Positions 1 to 7,325 of a DNA stretch of 12,783 bases are shown here, one piece after another. Every line of letters begins with the position of its first letter. Positions within the stretch are counted from its first letter, which is position 1. A program made the translations under genes and the position numbers. The notes beneath the pieces are model-generated. The model saw nothing but the letters and a program-made list of their open reading frames with translations, did no database searches and was not told where the DNA came from. Origin of the DNA: Actinomycetes bacterium (GTDB taxonomy: Bacteria; Actinomycetota; Aquicultoria; CAJVYJ01; JAUVQD01); the NCBI GenBank assembly GCA_030598355.1, contig JAUVQD010000012.1, positions 1 to 12,783 on the forward strand. The letters are read 5' to 3'.

Positions 1-1781
1 CTTTTATAGCAAAAGGGATTAAGTTTACTAGAAAGGCTTTTGCGCTCGAAGACGTTGAGCGCAAGAAGTTTCCCGCTTTATTTAACCTCACGCGAGAGAC
101 TCTTGATCAAAATAGTGACACAATCGATAGTCTGCGGTTGTGGGATTGGCGTCCGCTCAAGAAAACCTACAGCCAAATTCAAGAAATTCGTCTCTATTAC
201 AGCTTCAGAGATGTCGATCTAGATCGTTATTTCATCAACGGGCAGTACCGTCAGGTGGCTTTATCAGCCAGGGAAATGATAACCGACGATTTGCCAGTCA
301 AGGCCAAGTCATGGATCAATCAACACCTTGTTTATACTCATGGCTATGGCGTTGTCGCGAGCCCCGTTAATGAAGTGACAACGGAAGGCTTGCCCGAGTT
401 GCTGGTCAAGAATATTCCGCCCACGTCCACCGTTTCTAATTTAAATATCAAGCGGCCGGAGATTTATTATGGAGAAGCGCCTGATGATTACGCGATAGTC
501 AAAACCAAGACAAGAGAATTTGATTATCCGGCCGGCGATCGGAATAAATACGCGGATTATAAGGGAAAGGGCGGGATAACCTTAAGCAATTACTGGCGGC
601 GAATGGCTTTCGCGTATCGCTTTGGAACAGCGAAGTTGCTAATCAGCGACGCTCTCACACCCAAAAGCAAAATCATGTTTCACCGTAACATCATTGGCCG
701 ACTGCAGACGGTTGCGCCGTTTTTATCATATGATTCTGATCCCTATATTGTGATCAACAATGGTCGGCTTTATTGGATAGTCGATGCCTACACTATGAGC
801 AACAGATACCCTTATGCCGAACCTGCGGAGAATGGGCAAAACTATATTCGAAATTCGGTAAAAGCAGTTGTTGACGCCTACAGCGGCGAGATAGATTTTT
901 ATATTGCTGACGACAAAGATCCGATAATCTCAGCATACGCGCGTGCGTTTCCGGGCGTTTTCAAGCCGCTAAAAAGCATGGAAAAAGGCCTCTTAAAGCA
1001 TATTAGATATCCCGAGGTCCTATTTAAAATACAGGCCGAGGTATATTCGTCTTTTCATATGACAGACCCGCAAGTCTTTTTTGGCCGCGAGGATCTGTGG
1101 GCTTTGCCGACAGAGATATATGACTCTGAGTCAACGGTTATGGATCCCTATTATATGATTCTGCAACTACCCGGTGAAACCAAACAGGAGTTTGCTTTGA
1201 TCTTGCCGTTTACGCCAACGAATAAAAATAATATGATTGCCTGGTTGGCTGCCCGAAGTGATGTGCCGAACTATGGAAAATTAGCTCTTTTCACCTTCCC
1301 GAAAGAGCGGTTAATATTCGGACCATTACAGATCGAATCACGGCTTGACCAGGATACGGAGATATCGCGTCAGCTGAGTTTGTGGAATCAGCGCGGGTCG
1401 CGGGTTATTCGCGGCAATCTACTTGTCGTTCCGATCGGGGAGTCAATTCTCTATGTTGAGCCAATTTATCTTCAAGCGGAAGCCAGTGAGTTTCCGGAAC
1501 TGAAAAGAGTGGCCGCCGCCTTGGGTGACAAAGTGGTCATGGAAGAAACCCTTGAGGAAGCCTTAAATAGTTTATTGGGAGAAGAAGCGCTTGAGACGCC
1601 GACAAAGAAGAAAGACTCCAAGAAAACCGGCGACGAAAAACCGGCAACTCAAGAAGAGCTAGTTAAAAAAGCATCCGAAGCTTTTGATAAATCCGAAAAG
1701 GCCCAGAAAGATGGCGATTGGGCTGAGTATGGACGCCAGCTTGAGATTCTGAAAGACACCCTAAAAGAACTAGCAAATTAA
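1..1781 (+). CDS. UPF0182-family membrane protein, C-terminal part (5' end outside the window)
   Basis: The open frame runs from the left edge (first full codon at base 3) to the TAA at 1779-1781, giving 592 residues. There is no stop upstream of the TTG at 138, and the residues encoded before it (a DVERKKFPALF stretch, then LRLWDWRPL) fit the family, so this is the distal part of a longer gene and 138 is not the start. Family hallmarks seen are RLWDWRPLKKTYSQIQ, IRLYYSFRDVDLDRY, QYRQVALSARE, a large soluble region, and a Lys/Glu-rich tail ending in a DWAEYGRQLE..L..L pattern. UPF0182 (COG1615) proteins are usually about 900-1000 residues, with several N-terminal membrane helices followed by a large extracytoplasmic domain; the helices would lie upstream of the window. 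The molecular function is unknown. No frameshift is seen. The stop codon's last base is also the first base of a long hairpin, so the 3' end of the transcript is probably structured. Confidence 0.93.
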   Translation, partial: FIAKGIKFTRKAFALEDVERKKFPALFNLTRETLDQNSDTIDSLRLWDWRPLKKTYSQIQEIRLYYSFRDVDLDRYFINGQYRQVALSAREMITDDLPVKAKSWINQHLVYTHGYGVVASPVNEVTTEGLPELLVKNIPPTSTVSNLNIKRPEIYYGEAPDDYAIVKTKTREFDYPAGDRNKYADYKGKGGITLSNYWRRMAFAYRFGTAKLLISDALTPKSKIMFHRNIIGRLQTVAPFLSYDSDPYIVINNGRLYWIVDAYTMSNRYPYAEPAENGQNYIRNSVKAVVDAYSGEIDFYIADDKDPIISAYARAFPGVFKPLKSMEKGLLKHIRYPEVLFKIQAEVYSSFHMTDPQVFFGREDLWALPTEIYDSESTVMDPYYMILQLPGETKQEFALILPFTPTNKNNMIAWLAARSDVPNYGKLALFTFPKERLIFGPLQIESRLDQDTEISRQLSLWNQRGSRVIRGNLLVVPIGESILYVEPIYLQAEASEFPELKRVAAALGDKVVMEETLEEALNSLLGEEALETPTKKKDSKKTGDEKPATQEELVKKASEAFDKSEKAQKDGDWAEYGRQLEILKDTLKELAN

Positions 1782-1855
1782 GGGACGTTGGTTGCGTTTG
1801 TTGCGGCAAGCCAACTGAAGACATCCTTGTCGCAACAAACGCAACCAACGTCCCT
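1781..1855. repeat. Long near-perfect inverted repeat (REP/MITE-like hairpin)
   Basis: Arms 1781-1805 and 1831-1855 are exact reverse complements over 25 bases. A G-T wobble (1806/1830) and four more pairs (1807-1810 with 1826-1829) extend the stem to 30 pairs around a 15-base loop (1811-1825). The outer end reads AGGGACGTTG and the arm contains GTTG three times, including GTTGCG at 1791-1796 and 1800-1805. A further CCGTCCCT at 1861-1868 repeats the outer tip of the right arm in direct orientation. There is no T-run after the right arm, so it is not a standard intrinsic terminator, and no transposase gene is nearby. Hairpins with GGGAC tips are, from general knowledge, common as dispersed elements in some Gram-positive genomes and may be moved by Y1 (RAYT-type) transposases. 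That origin is inference. Confidence 0.85.
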
Positions 1856-1921
1856 CACTACCGTCCCTCTCTACCTCTATTCGATTTTCAGAATTAAGTA
1901 CGTGTCACCGAATTATCCCCC

Positions 1922-1950
1922 TTTCGCACTCTCGCCCGCCCTTGTATCAT
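1922..1950 (+). promoter_or_regulatory. Probable cmk promoter giving a leaderless transcript
   Basis: TATCAT at 1945-1950 matches the -10 consensus at five of six positions. It ends six bases before the ATG at 1957, so transcription would start on or next to the A of the start codon. The -35 region at the 17-base spacing (TTTCGC, 1922-1927) is weak. The 30 bases before the ATG are pyrimidine-rich with no Shine-Dalgarno sequence, unlike sepF or fmdB here. Leaderless genes that depend mainly on the -10 element are well known in actinobacteria. Confidence 0.45.
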
Positions 1951-1956
1951 ATAGTC

Positions 1957-2601
1957 ATGATAATCGCCATGGACGGACCGGCCGGTGCGGGAAAAAGCAC
2001 AATCGCCAGGAAGCTGGCTGAGAAGTTGGGCTACGGATATGTTGATACCGGCGCCATGTACAGAGCTGTCACGTGGAGCGCGCTTGACGCAGGAATAGAC
2101 CTAACGAATGAAGAGGCACTTGGACGATTAGCAGAGCAGAGCCGGATCGAACTGAGCGATTCTAAAATCCTTATTGACGGCCGGGATGTGACCCATGAGA
2201 TTAGATTGCCTGATGTCGGGGATGCCGTCTCGATTGTCTCAAGCGTTAAAGGAGTCCGCGTGTGTCTTGTCGCAAAACAAAGGTCACTGGCGGATGCTTT
2301 CGGGGATCTGGTCATTGAGGGCCGGGATATCGGTACTGTCGTATTTCCAGATGCGGATATAAAGATATTCTTGACAGCCAGCCATGAGGCTCGGTCTGAG
2401 AGGCGGCTTAAAGAACTAAGGAGCAAAGGCGTTGAAGTGGAGGCAGTCGTTATCGAAAGGGAGTTAGAAGCTCGCGACAGAATAGATTCGAAACGCGCCG
2501 TTAGCCCGCTTGCCAAAGCCAAAGACGCTCATTTAGTTGATACGACAAATAAATCAATTGAGGACGTCGTGGAAAGCATTATGGCTTTGGTGGCGGTATG
2601 A
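1957..2601 (+). CDS. cmk: Cytidylate (CMP) kinase
   Basis: Transfers phosphate from ATP to CMP or dCMP in the cytoplasm, feeding CTP and dCTP pools and recycling the CMP released by phospholipid synthesis. The 214-residue protein has a P-loop GPAGAGKST at residues 7-15, DTGAMYRA at 30-37, the CMP-binding EGRDIGTVVFPDAD at 121-134, and the lid motif RDRIDSKRAVSPL at 173-185; length is typical. I chose the ATG at 1957 because family members begin MIIAIDGPAGAGKST; the in-frame TTG at 1942 would add five unsupported residues and neither has a Shine-Dalgarno. The stop overlaps the plsC start as ATGA (2598-2601), indicating translational coupling. It is the first gene of a seven-gene plus-strand run ending at gpsA. 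Confidence 0.96.
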   Translation: MIIAMDGPAGAGKSTIARKLAEKLGYGYVDTGAMYRAVTWSALDAGIDLTNEEALGRLAEQSRIELSDSKILIDGRDVTHEIRLPDVGDAVSIVSSVKGVRVCLVAKQRSLADAFGDLVIEGRDIGTVVFPDADIKIFLTASHEARSERRLKELRSKGVEVEAVVIERELEARDRIDSKRAVSPLAKAKDAHLVDTTNKSIEDVVESIMALVAV

Positions 2602-3200
2602 TATACAGGGTGTTACAAATAGTCCTTTGGCCAATATTTAGACTGTTGTATCGGTTTTCGGTATCAAATAGATCTCATATACCTGCTAGCGGGCCGGTGC
2701 TGGTTGTCGCCAATCACACCAGTTATTTGGATCCGGTCCTGCTCGGGCTAGCGGCGCGTCGGCCCATTGCTTTTATGGCTAAAGCCGAGTTGTTTAATAT
2801 TCCGGGTCTTGGCTGGCTTATTCGGCGCTTATACGCGTTTCCGGTTCAAAGAGATGGTTTTGACAGACGGGCCGTGAGAACAGCGCTCAATAAACTAAAA
2901 GCTGGTGGAGTGGTCGGTATATTCCCTCAAGGGTCAAGAGAACGGGGAGAAACAAAAGAAGGATTGCCGGGAGCCGCTTTGATCGCCCTCAAGAGCGGGG
3001 CGCAGGTACTACCCACTGCTATAATGGGCGCCGACAAAGTTGTTCCAAACGGGAAAATATTGCCTCGCAGGGCCACGATTGAAGTTAGATTTGGCGAACC
3101 GATTCAGTGCGGAACCACCGGTGAGAAAAAGGAGATAATCGCGCAAATGACAGGTAAGATTATGGAAGAAATAAAAACGCTCCTAGGTGAACTCGCTTAA
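2598..3200 (+). CDS. plsC: 1-acyl-sn-glycerol-3-phosphate acyltransferase (PlsC family)
   Basis: Acylates lysophosphatidic acid at position 2 to give phosphatidic acid at the inner face of the membrane. Of 200 residues, the first 20 form a hydrophobic/amphipathic membrane-contact helix. The catalytic HX4D box is H40-TSYL-D45 within the NHTSYLD motif; the later block is FPQGSRE at 109-115, and VLPTAI (137-142) is the last conserved motif. The usual block is FPEGTRS, so the Glu is Gln here. The gene overlaps cmk by four bases and shares one base with ispH (TAATG). Position beside cmk and in one run with plsY and gpsA supports the glycerolipid role. The family also has members acting on other lysolipids, so the exact acceptor is inferred. 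Confidence 0.9.
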   Translation: MIYRVLQIVLWPIFRLLYRFSVSNRSHIPASGPVLVVANHTSYLDPVLLGLAARRPIAFMAKAELFNIPGLGWLIRRLYAFPVQRDGFDRRAVRTALNKLKAGGVVGIFPQGSRERGETKEGLPGAALIALKSGAQVLPTAIMGADKVVPNGKILPRRATIEVRFGEPIQCGTTGEKKEIIAQMTGKIMEEIKTLLGELA

Positions 3201-4036
3201 TGAAAGTAACACTTGCCAGTCAAGCAGGTTATTGTTATGGCGTTGAGCGAGCTCTGCGAATGACCGATGAGGCAGTTAAGAACCAAAAGGTGCCTATCTT
3301 TACGCTTGGACCGATTATCCATAATCCTCAAGTGGTCGAGTCATTTAAGGCTCTTGGCGTCAATCCGGTTATGAATCTTGATAAAACCGAAAAAGGAACT
3401 ATTGTTGTACGTACCCATGGGGTCGACCCTTTGATTATCGAGCAGGCCGACCAGAAAGGGCTATCGATTGTTGACGCGACTTGTCCCTTTGTCGCTAATG
3501 CTCAACAAAGAGCCGCGGAGCTCGTTGAGGGGGGCTACACCTTAATTATTATCGGGGAAAAGGAACATCCGGAAGTGATCGGTATTTTGGCGCACGCACA
3601 AGGGCAAGCTGTAGTTGTAGAAAAAGTTGAGGATATCCCTAAAAGCTTGCGCGGCAAATCTATTGGTGTGGTTATTCAAACCACCCAGCCATTAGAGAAC
3701 TTTCAACAAATCGTGGCCGGTCTCGCCGCTCTGGCCACCGAGCTAAAAGTTTTCAATACCATTTGCGGCGCGACTAGTCGAAGGCAGCATTCCGCAAAAA
3801 AGCTGGCCGAGAAAGTTAATGTAATGATTGTTGTTGGCGGAAAAAACAGCGCTAATACATCACGGTTGGCGCAAATCTGCGAGGCTACCGGTACGCGTAC
3901 TTACCACATCGAGACATCCAAGGAATTAAAAGCGCCTTGGTTTAAGAAAGTGGATACCGTCGGTTTGACAGCGGGGGCATCAACGCCGGAGTGGCTGCTG
4001 AAAGAAGTTGTCGAGGCCATAAAGGAGTTTAACTAG
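3200..4036 (+). CDS. ispH: 4-hydroxy-3-methylbut-2-enyl diphosphate reductase
   Basis: Last step of the MEP pathway: a [4Fe-4S] enzyme reduces HMBPP to IPP and DMAPP. The 278-residue protein carries the three cluster cysteines C12 (AGYCYGVERA), C95 (DATCPFV) and C189 (TICGATSRRQ). The substrate-binding or catalytic residues H41 (HNPQVV), H73 (THGV), H123 and E125 (KEHPEV), S217/N219 (NSANTS) and S261 (GASTPEW) are also in place. Length matches stand-alone bacterial IspH; there is no fused S1 domain of the kind found in many Clostridia. Its ATG overlaps the last base of the plsC stop. Purines at 4021-4027 near its 3' end (AAAGGAG) serve as the Shine-Dalgarno for the next gene. Confidence 0.97.
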   Translation: MKVTLASQAGYCYGVERALRMTDEAVKNQKVPIFTLGPIIHNPQVVESFKALGVNPVMNLDKTEKGTIVVRTHGVDPLIIEQADQKGLSIVDATCPFVANAQQRAAELVEGGYTLIIIGEKEHPEVIGILAHAQGQAVVVEKVEDIPKSLRGKSIGVVIQTTQPLENFQQIVAGLAALATELKVFNTICGATSRRQHSAKKLAEKVNVMIVVGGKNSANTSRLAQICEATGTRTYHIETSKELKAPWFKKVDTVGLTAGASTPEWLLKEVVEAIKEFN

Positions 4037-4037
4037 T

Positions 4038-5363
4038 TTGAGGGTGGCTTCACCCGACAATCTGCCGGTTATCGACAAGGTTGATCCCAGTGGTATCGCG
4101 GCCCAGGCCGGTATTAACGCCAAAGATAAGGTGGTTTCCCTTAACGGTCGCGAGCTAAGAGATGTTATCGACTATGAGTTGCTTCGCATCGAAGATGTTC
4201 TGGAATTCAAGCTGCTCCGCAGCAATCAAATATTAACTGTTTCGATTGAAAACTCCAGTGGTTTTCCATTAGGAATATATTTTGATAAATCGATTTTTGA
4301 TAAAGAAAAGTTGTGCGAGAATAACTGCCGGTTTTGTTTTATCAATCAGCTGCCGCCTGGTCTACGTCAAACTCTGTACTTAAAGGATGATGATTTTCGA
4401 CTTTCGTTTCTCTATGGCAACTTCATTACATTGACAAACCTGAGTCAGGCGGAATTAAAAAGAATAGTCGAGCAGCGTCTGTCTCCACTATATGTCTCGC
4501 TTCATAGCACAGATCTAAATGTGCGGCGCGTTCTTATTGAGCCTCCGAAAGTCGACGGGGTGCTCGATAATCTACAAGCTCTCCTTGCGGGCGGAATCGA
4601 TATCCATCTTCAGATTGTGGTTTGCCCCGGTCTAAATGATGGCGACAAGCTAGCCGCGACTATCAATGATTTATGGACAGATTTCCCTGCTTTGAGCTCA
4701 GTTGGCATCGTGCCGGTGGGCTTAACAGGTTATCGTTCGACCCTGCCGCATCTTGAGGGTTTTACCAAAGAAAAGGCGTTGGAATTGATCGCTCAGCTTA
4801 ACGTTTGGCAGAAGCGGGCCTTGGAGGAAAAAGATTATCGTTGGGTCTACGCGGCTGATGAATTCTATCTTTTGGCTCAAACGCCCCTGCCGGCTCTGGA
4901 CGAGTATGATGATTGTCCGCAAGTGGAAAATGGCATTGGAATTTCCCGGATCTTTATTGAAGAAGTAAAGGGATGGGCGCCGCCGGAGAAACTAAAGAGC
5001 GGATCACGCGGGCCGCTGAACATTGTAACCTCTGCCTTGGGGGCGGAGGTCCTCGATCTCGTTCTGGCTGACATTGCGGAGCTGACCGGCTATACCCTTA
5101 AGATAATCAAGGCGGAAAACGATTTTCTCGGTGGTGATGTCTGCGTGGCCGGCTTGCTTTCCGGATCAGACATCATAAAGGCGATCGATCTCGCTGAGTC
5201 TTCGGGTCTGATTGTAATTCCCGATGTCGCATTGGATACTCGCGGTTTCTTTCTGGATAATCTAACAGTTTCGGATATTATCAATAAGACAGGGAGAGAT
5301 ATACGTATTGTTCCAAGTGGCGGGAGCTCCTTCATGGAAGCTTTGGCCGCTAAATCAAGTTAG
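4038..5363 (+). CDS. PDZ / radical SAM / DUF512 protein (putative Fe-S oxidoreductase)
   Basis: Predicted cytoplasmic radical SAM protein of unknown substrate, 441 residues. A PDZ-like segment lies at about residues 8-70 (PSGIAAQAGI, DKVVSLNGREL). Then come the cluster cysteines C93, C97 and C100 (CENNCRFC, the CX3CX2C radical SAM signature), a barrel-like region (YVSLHSTD at 152-159), and the C-terminal DUF512 domain with CPQVENGIG and a Gly/Ser-rich end (VPSGGSSF). This order matches the family annotated DUF512/TIGR03279, widespread in Gram-positives and cyanobacteria and uncharacterised as far as I know. The start is the TTG at 4038, one base after the ispH stop, with AAAGGAG at 4021-4027 placed ten bases upstream. 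It lies ten bases before der, an arrangement I recall from Clostridia. Confidence 0.92.
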   Translation: MRVASPDNLPVIDKVDPSGIAAQAGINAKDKVVSLNGRELRDVIDYELLRIEDVLEFKLLRSNQILTVSIENSSGFPLGIYFDKSIFDKEKLCENNCRFCFINQLPPGLRQTLYLKDDDFRLSFLYGNFITLTNLSQAELKRIVEQRLSPLYVSLHSTDLNVRRVLIEPPKVDGVLDNLQALLAGGIDIHLQIVVCPGLNDGDKLAATINDLWTDFPALSSVGIVPVGLTGYRSTLPHLEGFTKEKALELIAQLNVWQKRALEEKDYRWVYAADEFYLLAQTPLPALDEYDDCPQVENGIGISRIFIEEVKGWAPPEKLKSGSRGPLNIVTSALGAEVLDLVLADIAELTGYTLKIIKAENDFLGGDVCVAGLLSGSDIIKAIDLAESSGLIVIPDVALDTRGFFLDNLTVSDIINKTGRDIRIVPSGGSSFMEALAAKSS

Positions 5364-5373
5364 GCGGGGGAAG

Positions 5374-6684
5374 ATGGCAAAACCACTGGCGGCCATTGTC
5401 GGTCGACCAAATGTTGGAAAATCTACTTTGATCAATAGGCTCGCAGCTTCCGGACACGCGATTGTCGACAAAATCGCGGGTGTCACGCGCGACCGAAATT
5501 ATATCGAGGCTGATTGGCGGGGCATAGAATTCACCTTAGTGGACACAGGCGGGCTCGAGACAACCGGAGATCAACAAATAGCGCTGGCCATTAAGGATCA
5601 AGCCTTAGCTGCTGTCGACGAAGCCGACCTGGTCTTGTTTGTTGTTGACGGAAAAAGTGGACTTTTGCCTGACGATCAAGACATTGCGGATATCCTCAGA
5701 AAAAGACGCAAGCCGCGGATACTTGTTGTAAATAAGCTAGACAATCCAGCTGATACAAGCGGGTTGGCGCCATTCTATAAATTGGGTCTCGGTGAACCTC
5801 AACCGGTGTCGGCGGCTCAAGGCTTGATGGTGGGCGATCTGTTAGACACAATAGTAGATAATTTACCTGAAATGCCGGCTTCGTCTGCTGAGACGGATGA
5901 GACCAGCGTAGCTATTGTCGGGCGCCCCAATTCCGGTAAATCATCTGTTTTAAATCGTATTACAGGGGATCAGAGGGCTATGGTCTCCGAAGTTCCCGGA
6001 ACGACTCGGGACGCAATAGATACTGTTGTCAAAGCCGGAGAAAATGAATATAGATTTATCGATACAGCAGGACTCCGGCGTCTGTCCAAACTCTCCGGCA
6101 ACCTTGAGTACTACGGTATTTTGAGAGCCATTAAGGCCCTCGAGAACGCTTCTGTGGCTCTTTTTGTGGTCGACTCTGAAGTGGGCGTTACCTATCAGGA
6201 CCAGCGCATAGCCCGACTAGCCGGGGAAAAGAAATGCGCTCTGATCATCTTGCTTAATAAGTGGGATCTGGTAGATACAGAAAGGGCGGAAGAGATTAGC
6301 GCGGATCTCGTTCGAAAGCTTGGATTTGTTAACTGGGCTATTGTGATCAAGACATCGGCTACAAGCGGTCGCGGGCTGAAGAAGGTTTTCAACGCAATCG
6401 ATCAGGTGCGCGATTCATTTGAGAGGCGGATTTCTACGCCCGAACTTAACAAGTTCTTATTCAAGATGAAAAAGCGGCATCTCCCGACAAAAAGGGGAAA
6501 GTCGTTAAAATTACGATATGCTACTCAACTTGACGCTAGTCCGCCTACTTTCTTAATTTTTGTAAATGATCCAAAAATAGCTGATGACGCATATAAAAGG
6601 TTCCTGGACAAAAATTTTAGAGATGAATTTGATCTGATCGGTACGCCTCTCAACTTTTATTTCCGAAAAGGCGAAAAACGTTGA
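5374..6684 (+). CDS. der: Ribosome-assembly GTPase Der (EngA), double GTPase
   Basis: Assists late 50S ribosomal subunit assembly. The 436-residue protein has two tandem GTPase domains and a KH-like C-terminal domain. Domain 1 has GRPNVGKST from residue 10, DTGGL and NKLD. Domain 2 has GRPNSGKSS at 183-191, DTAGL at about 230 and NKWD at 295. The basic C-terminal region (MKKRHLPTKRGKSLK) is the KH-like rRNA-binding part. The ATG at 5374 is preferred because homologues start just before the first G1 motif and GGGGGAAG (5366-5373) lies directly upstream; an upstream in-frame start at 5308 would add 22 unsupported residues inside the previous gene. The TGA shares its last base with the plsY ATG. 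Confidence 0.97.
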   Translation: MAKPLAAIVGRPNVGKSTLINRLAASGHAIVDKIAGVTRDRNYIEADWRGIEFTLVDTGGLETTGDQQIALAIKDQALAAVDEADLVLFVVDGKSGLLPDDQDIADILRKRRKPRILVVNKLDNPADTSGLAPFYKLGLGEPQPVSAAQGLMVGDLLDTIVDNLPEMPASSAETDETSVAIVGRPNSGKSSVLNRITGDQRAMVSEVPGTTRDAIDTVVKAGENEYRFIDTAGLRRLSKLSGNLEYYGILRAIKALENASVALFVVDSEVGVTYQDQRIARLAGEKKCALIILLNKWDLVDTERAEEISADLVRKLGFVNWAIVIKTSATSGRGLKKVFNAIDQVRDSFERRISTPELNKFLFKMKKRHLPTKRGKSLKLRYATQLDASPPTFLIFVNDPKIADDAYKRFLDKNFRDEFDLIGTPLNFYFRKGEKR

Positions 6685-7325
6685 TGTCCTTTCTGGTTAT
6701 CCCTGCCAGCTATCTCATTGGCGCCATACCGGTAGGTTATTTGGTTGGCAAAATTGGTTACGGCCTCGACATTCGCCAACATGGTAGTGGCAATATCGGC
6801 TCAACTAACGTTCATCGCGTTTTGGGTGCCAAGGCAGCCACATTAGTTTTGACCTTAGATATTTTTAAGGGCGCGTTAGCTGTTGCCGGCAGCACATGGT
6901 TGGTTAACGGCACTTTCAGTTTTCCGGCAAAATCCGGATCCGGCGGTTATTTCCTGATAATAGTTGTTGCCATGGCTGCCATCCTCGGCAACATGTTCTC
7001 GGTTTTTATTAAGGGGCGGGGCGGCAAAGGTGTCGGCGTTGCTACAGGTGTTTTGCTCTTTATGGTTCCGGAGATTATGCTTATTCTATTGGCAGTTTGG
7101 TTGATAGTAACGTTAACCACAAAGTATGTTTCGTTGGGATCACTGACCATAGCCGCGCTCTTTCCGATACTTGTCTTGATTTTTCACAGGCAGAATACGG
7201 CTTATCTGATCTTTGCGGTTGTGGCGTCGGTCTTGGTTTTCTTTAGTCACCGGACCAACGTAAAAAGGTTGATGGAGGGTACGGAATTGAGATCTAACAG
7301 AAAGAAAGAAGAAAATATTGGCTAA
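6684..7325 (+). CDS. plsY: Acyl-phosphate:glycerol-3-phosphate acyltransferase
   Basis: Integral membrane enzyme that transfers an acyl group from acyl-phosphate to position 1 of glycerol 3-phosphate. The 213-residue protein is hydrophobic with about five membrane segments (roughly 3-23, 50-74, 89-108, 117-140, 145-185). Motif 1 is GSGNIGSTNVHR at 34-45 and motif 2 is GRGGKGVGVATG at 111-122; KYVSLGSL corresponds to the third block. The usual GH..P before the second motif reads GNMFS at 102-106 here, so the conserved His is Asn. The start is the ATG at 6684 in a TGATG overlap with der; an in-frame TTG at 6681 would add one residue only. The charged tail (RSNRKKEENIG) overlaps gpsA by eight bases. 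PlsX, which makes acyl-phosphate, is not in the window. Confidence 0.95.
   Translation: MSFLVIPASYLIGAIPVGYLVGKIGYGLDIRQHGSGNIGSTNVHRVLGAKAATLVLTLDIFKGALAVAGSTWLVNGTFSFPAKSGSGGYFLIIVVAMAAILGNMFSVFIKGRGGKGVGVATGVLLFMVPEIMLILLAVWLIVTLTTKYVSLGSLTIAALFPILVLIFHRQNTAYLIFAVVASVLVFFSHRTNVKRLMEGTELRSNRKKEENIG

Noticed and set aside
138..140. TTG at 138 as the start of the UPF0182 gene
   Set aside because: The frame is open to the left edge and the residues encoded before it match the family, so the gene is cut by the window rather than beginning here.
1781..1855. Hairpin as a rho-independent terminator
   Set aside because: The right arm is followed by CACTACCGTCC, with no T-run, and the stem is far longer than usual terminators.
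1663..2021. Short open frames on both strands through the hairpin, both encoding a QQTQPTS peptide
   Set aside because: The shared peptide is a by-product of the inverted repeat being read from each side; there is no ribosome site and no family resemblance.
2031..2522. 163-codon minus-strand frame inside cmk
   Set aside because: It mirrors a well-supported cmk reading frame; the Ser/Thr-rich product resembles no family and there is no ribosome site.
5308..5373. Extended N-terminus for Der
   Set aside because: The extra 22 residues lie within the DUF512 gene, resemble no Der homologue, and the ATG at 5374 has a proper upstream purine tract.
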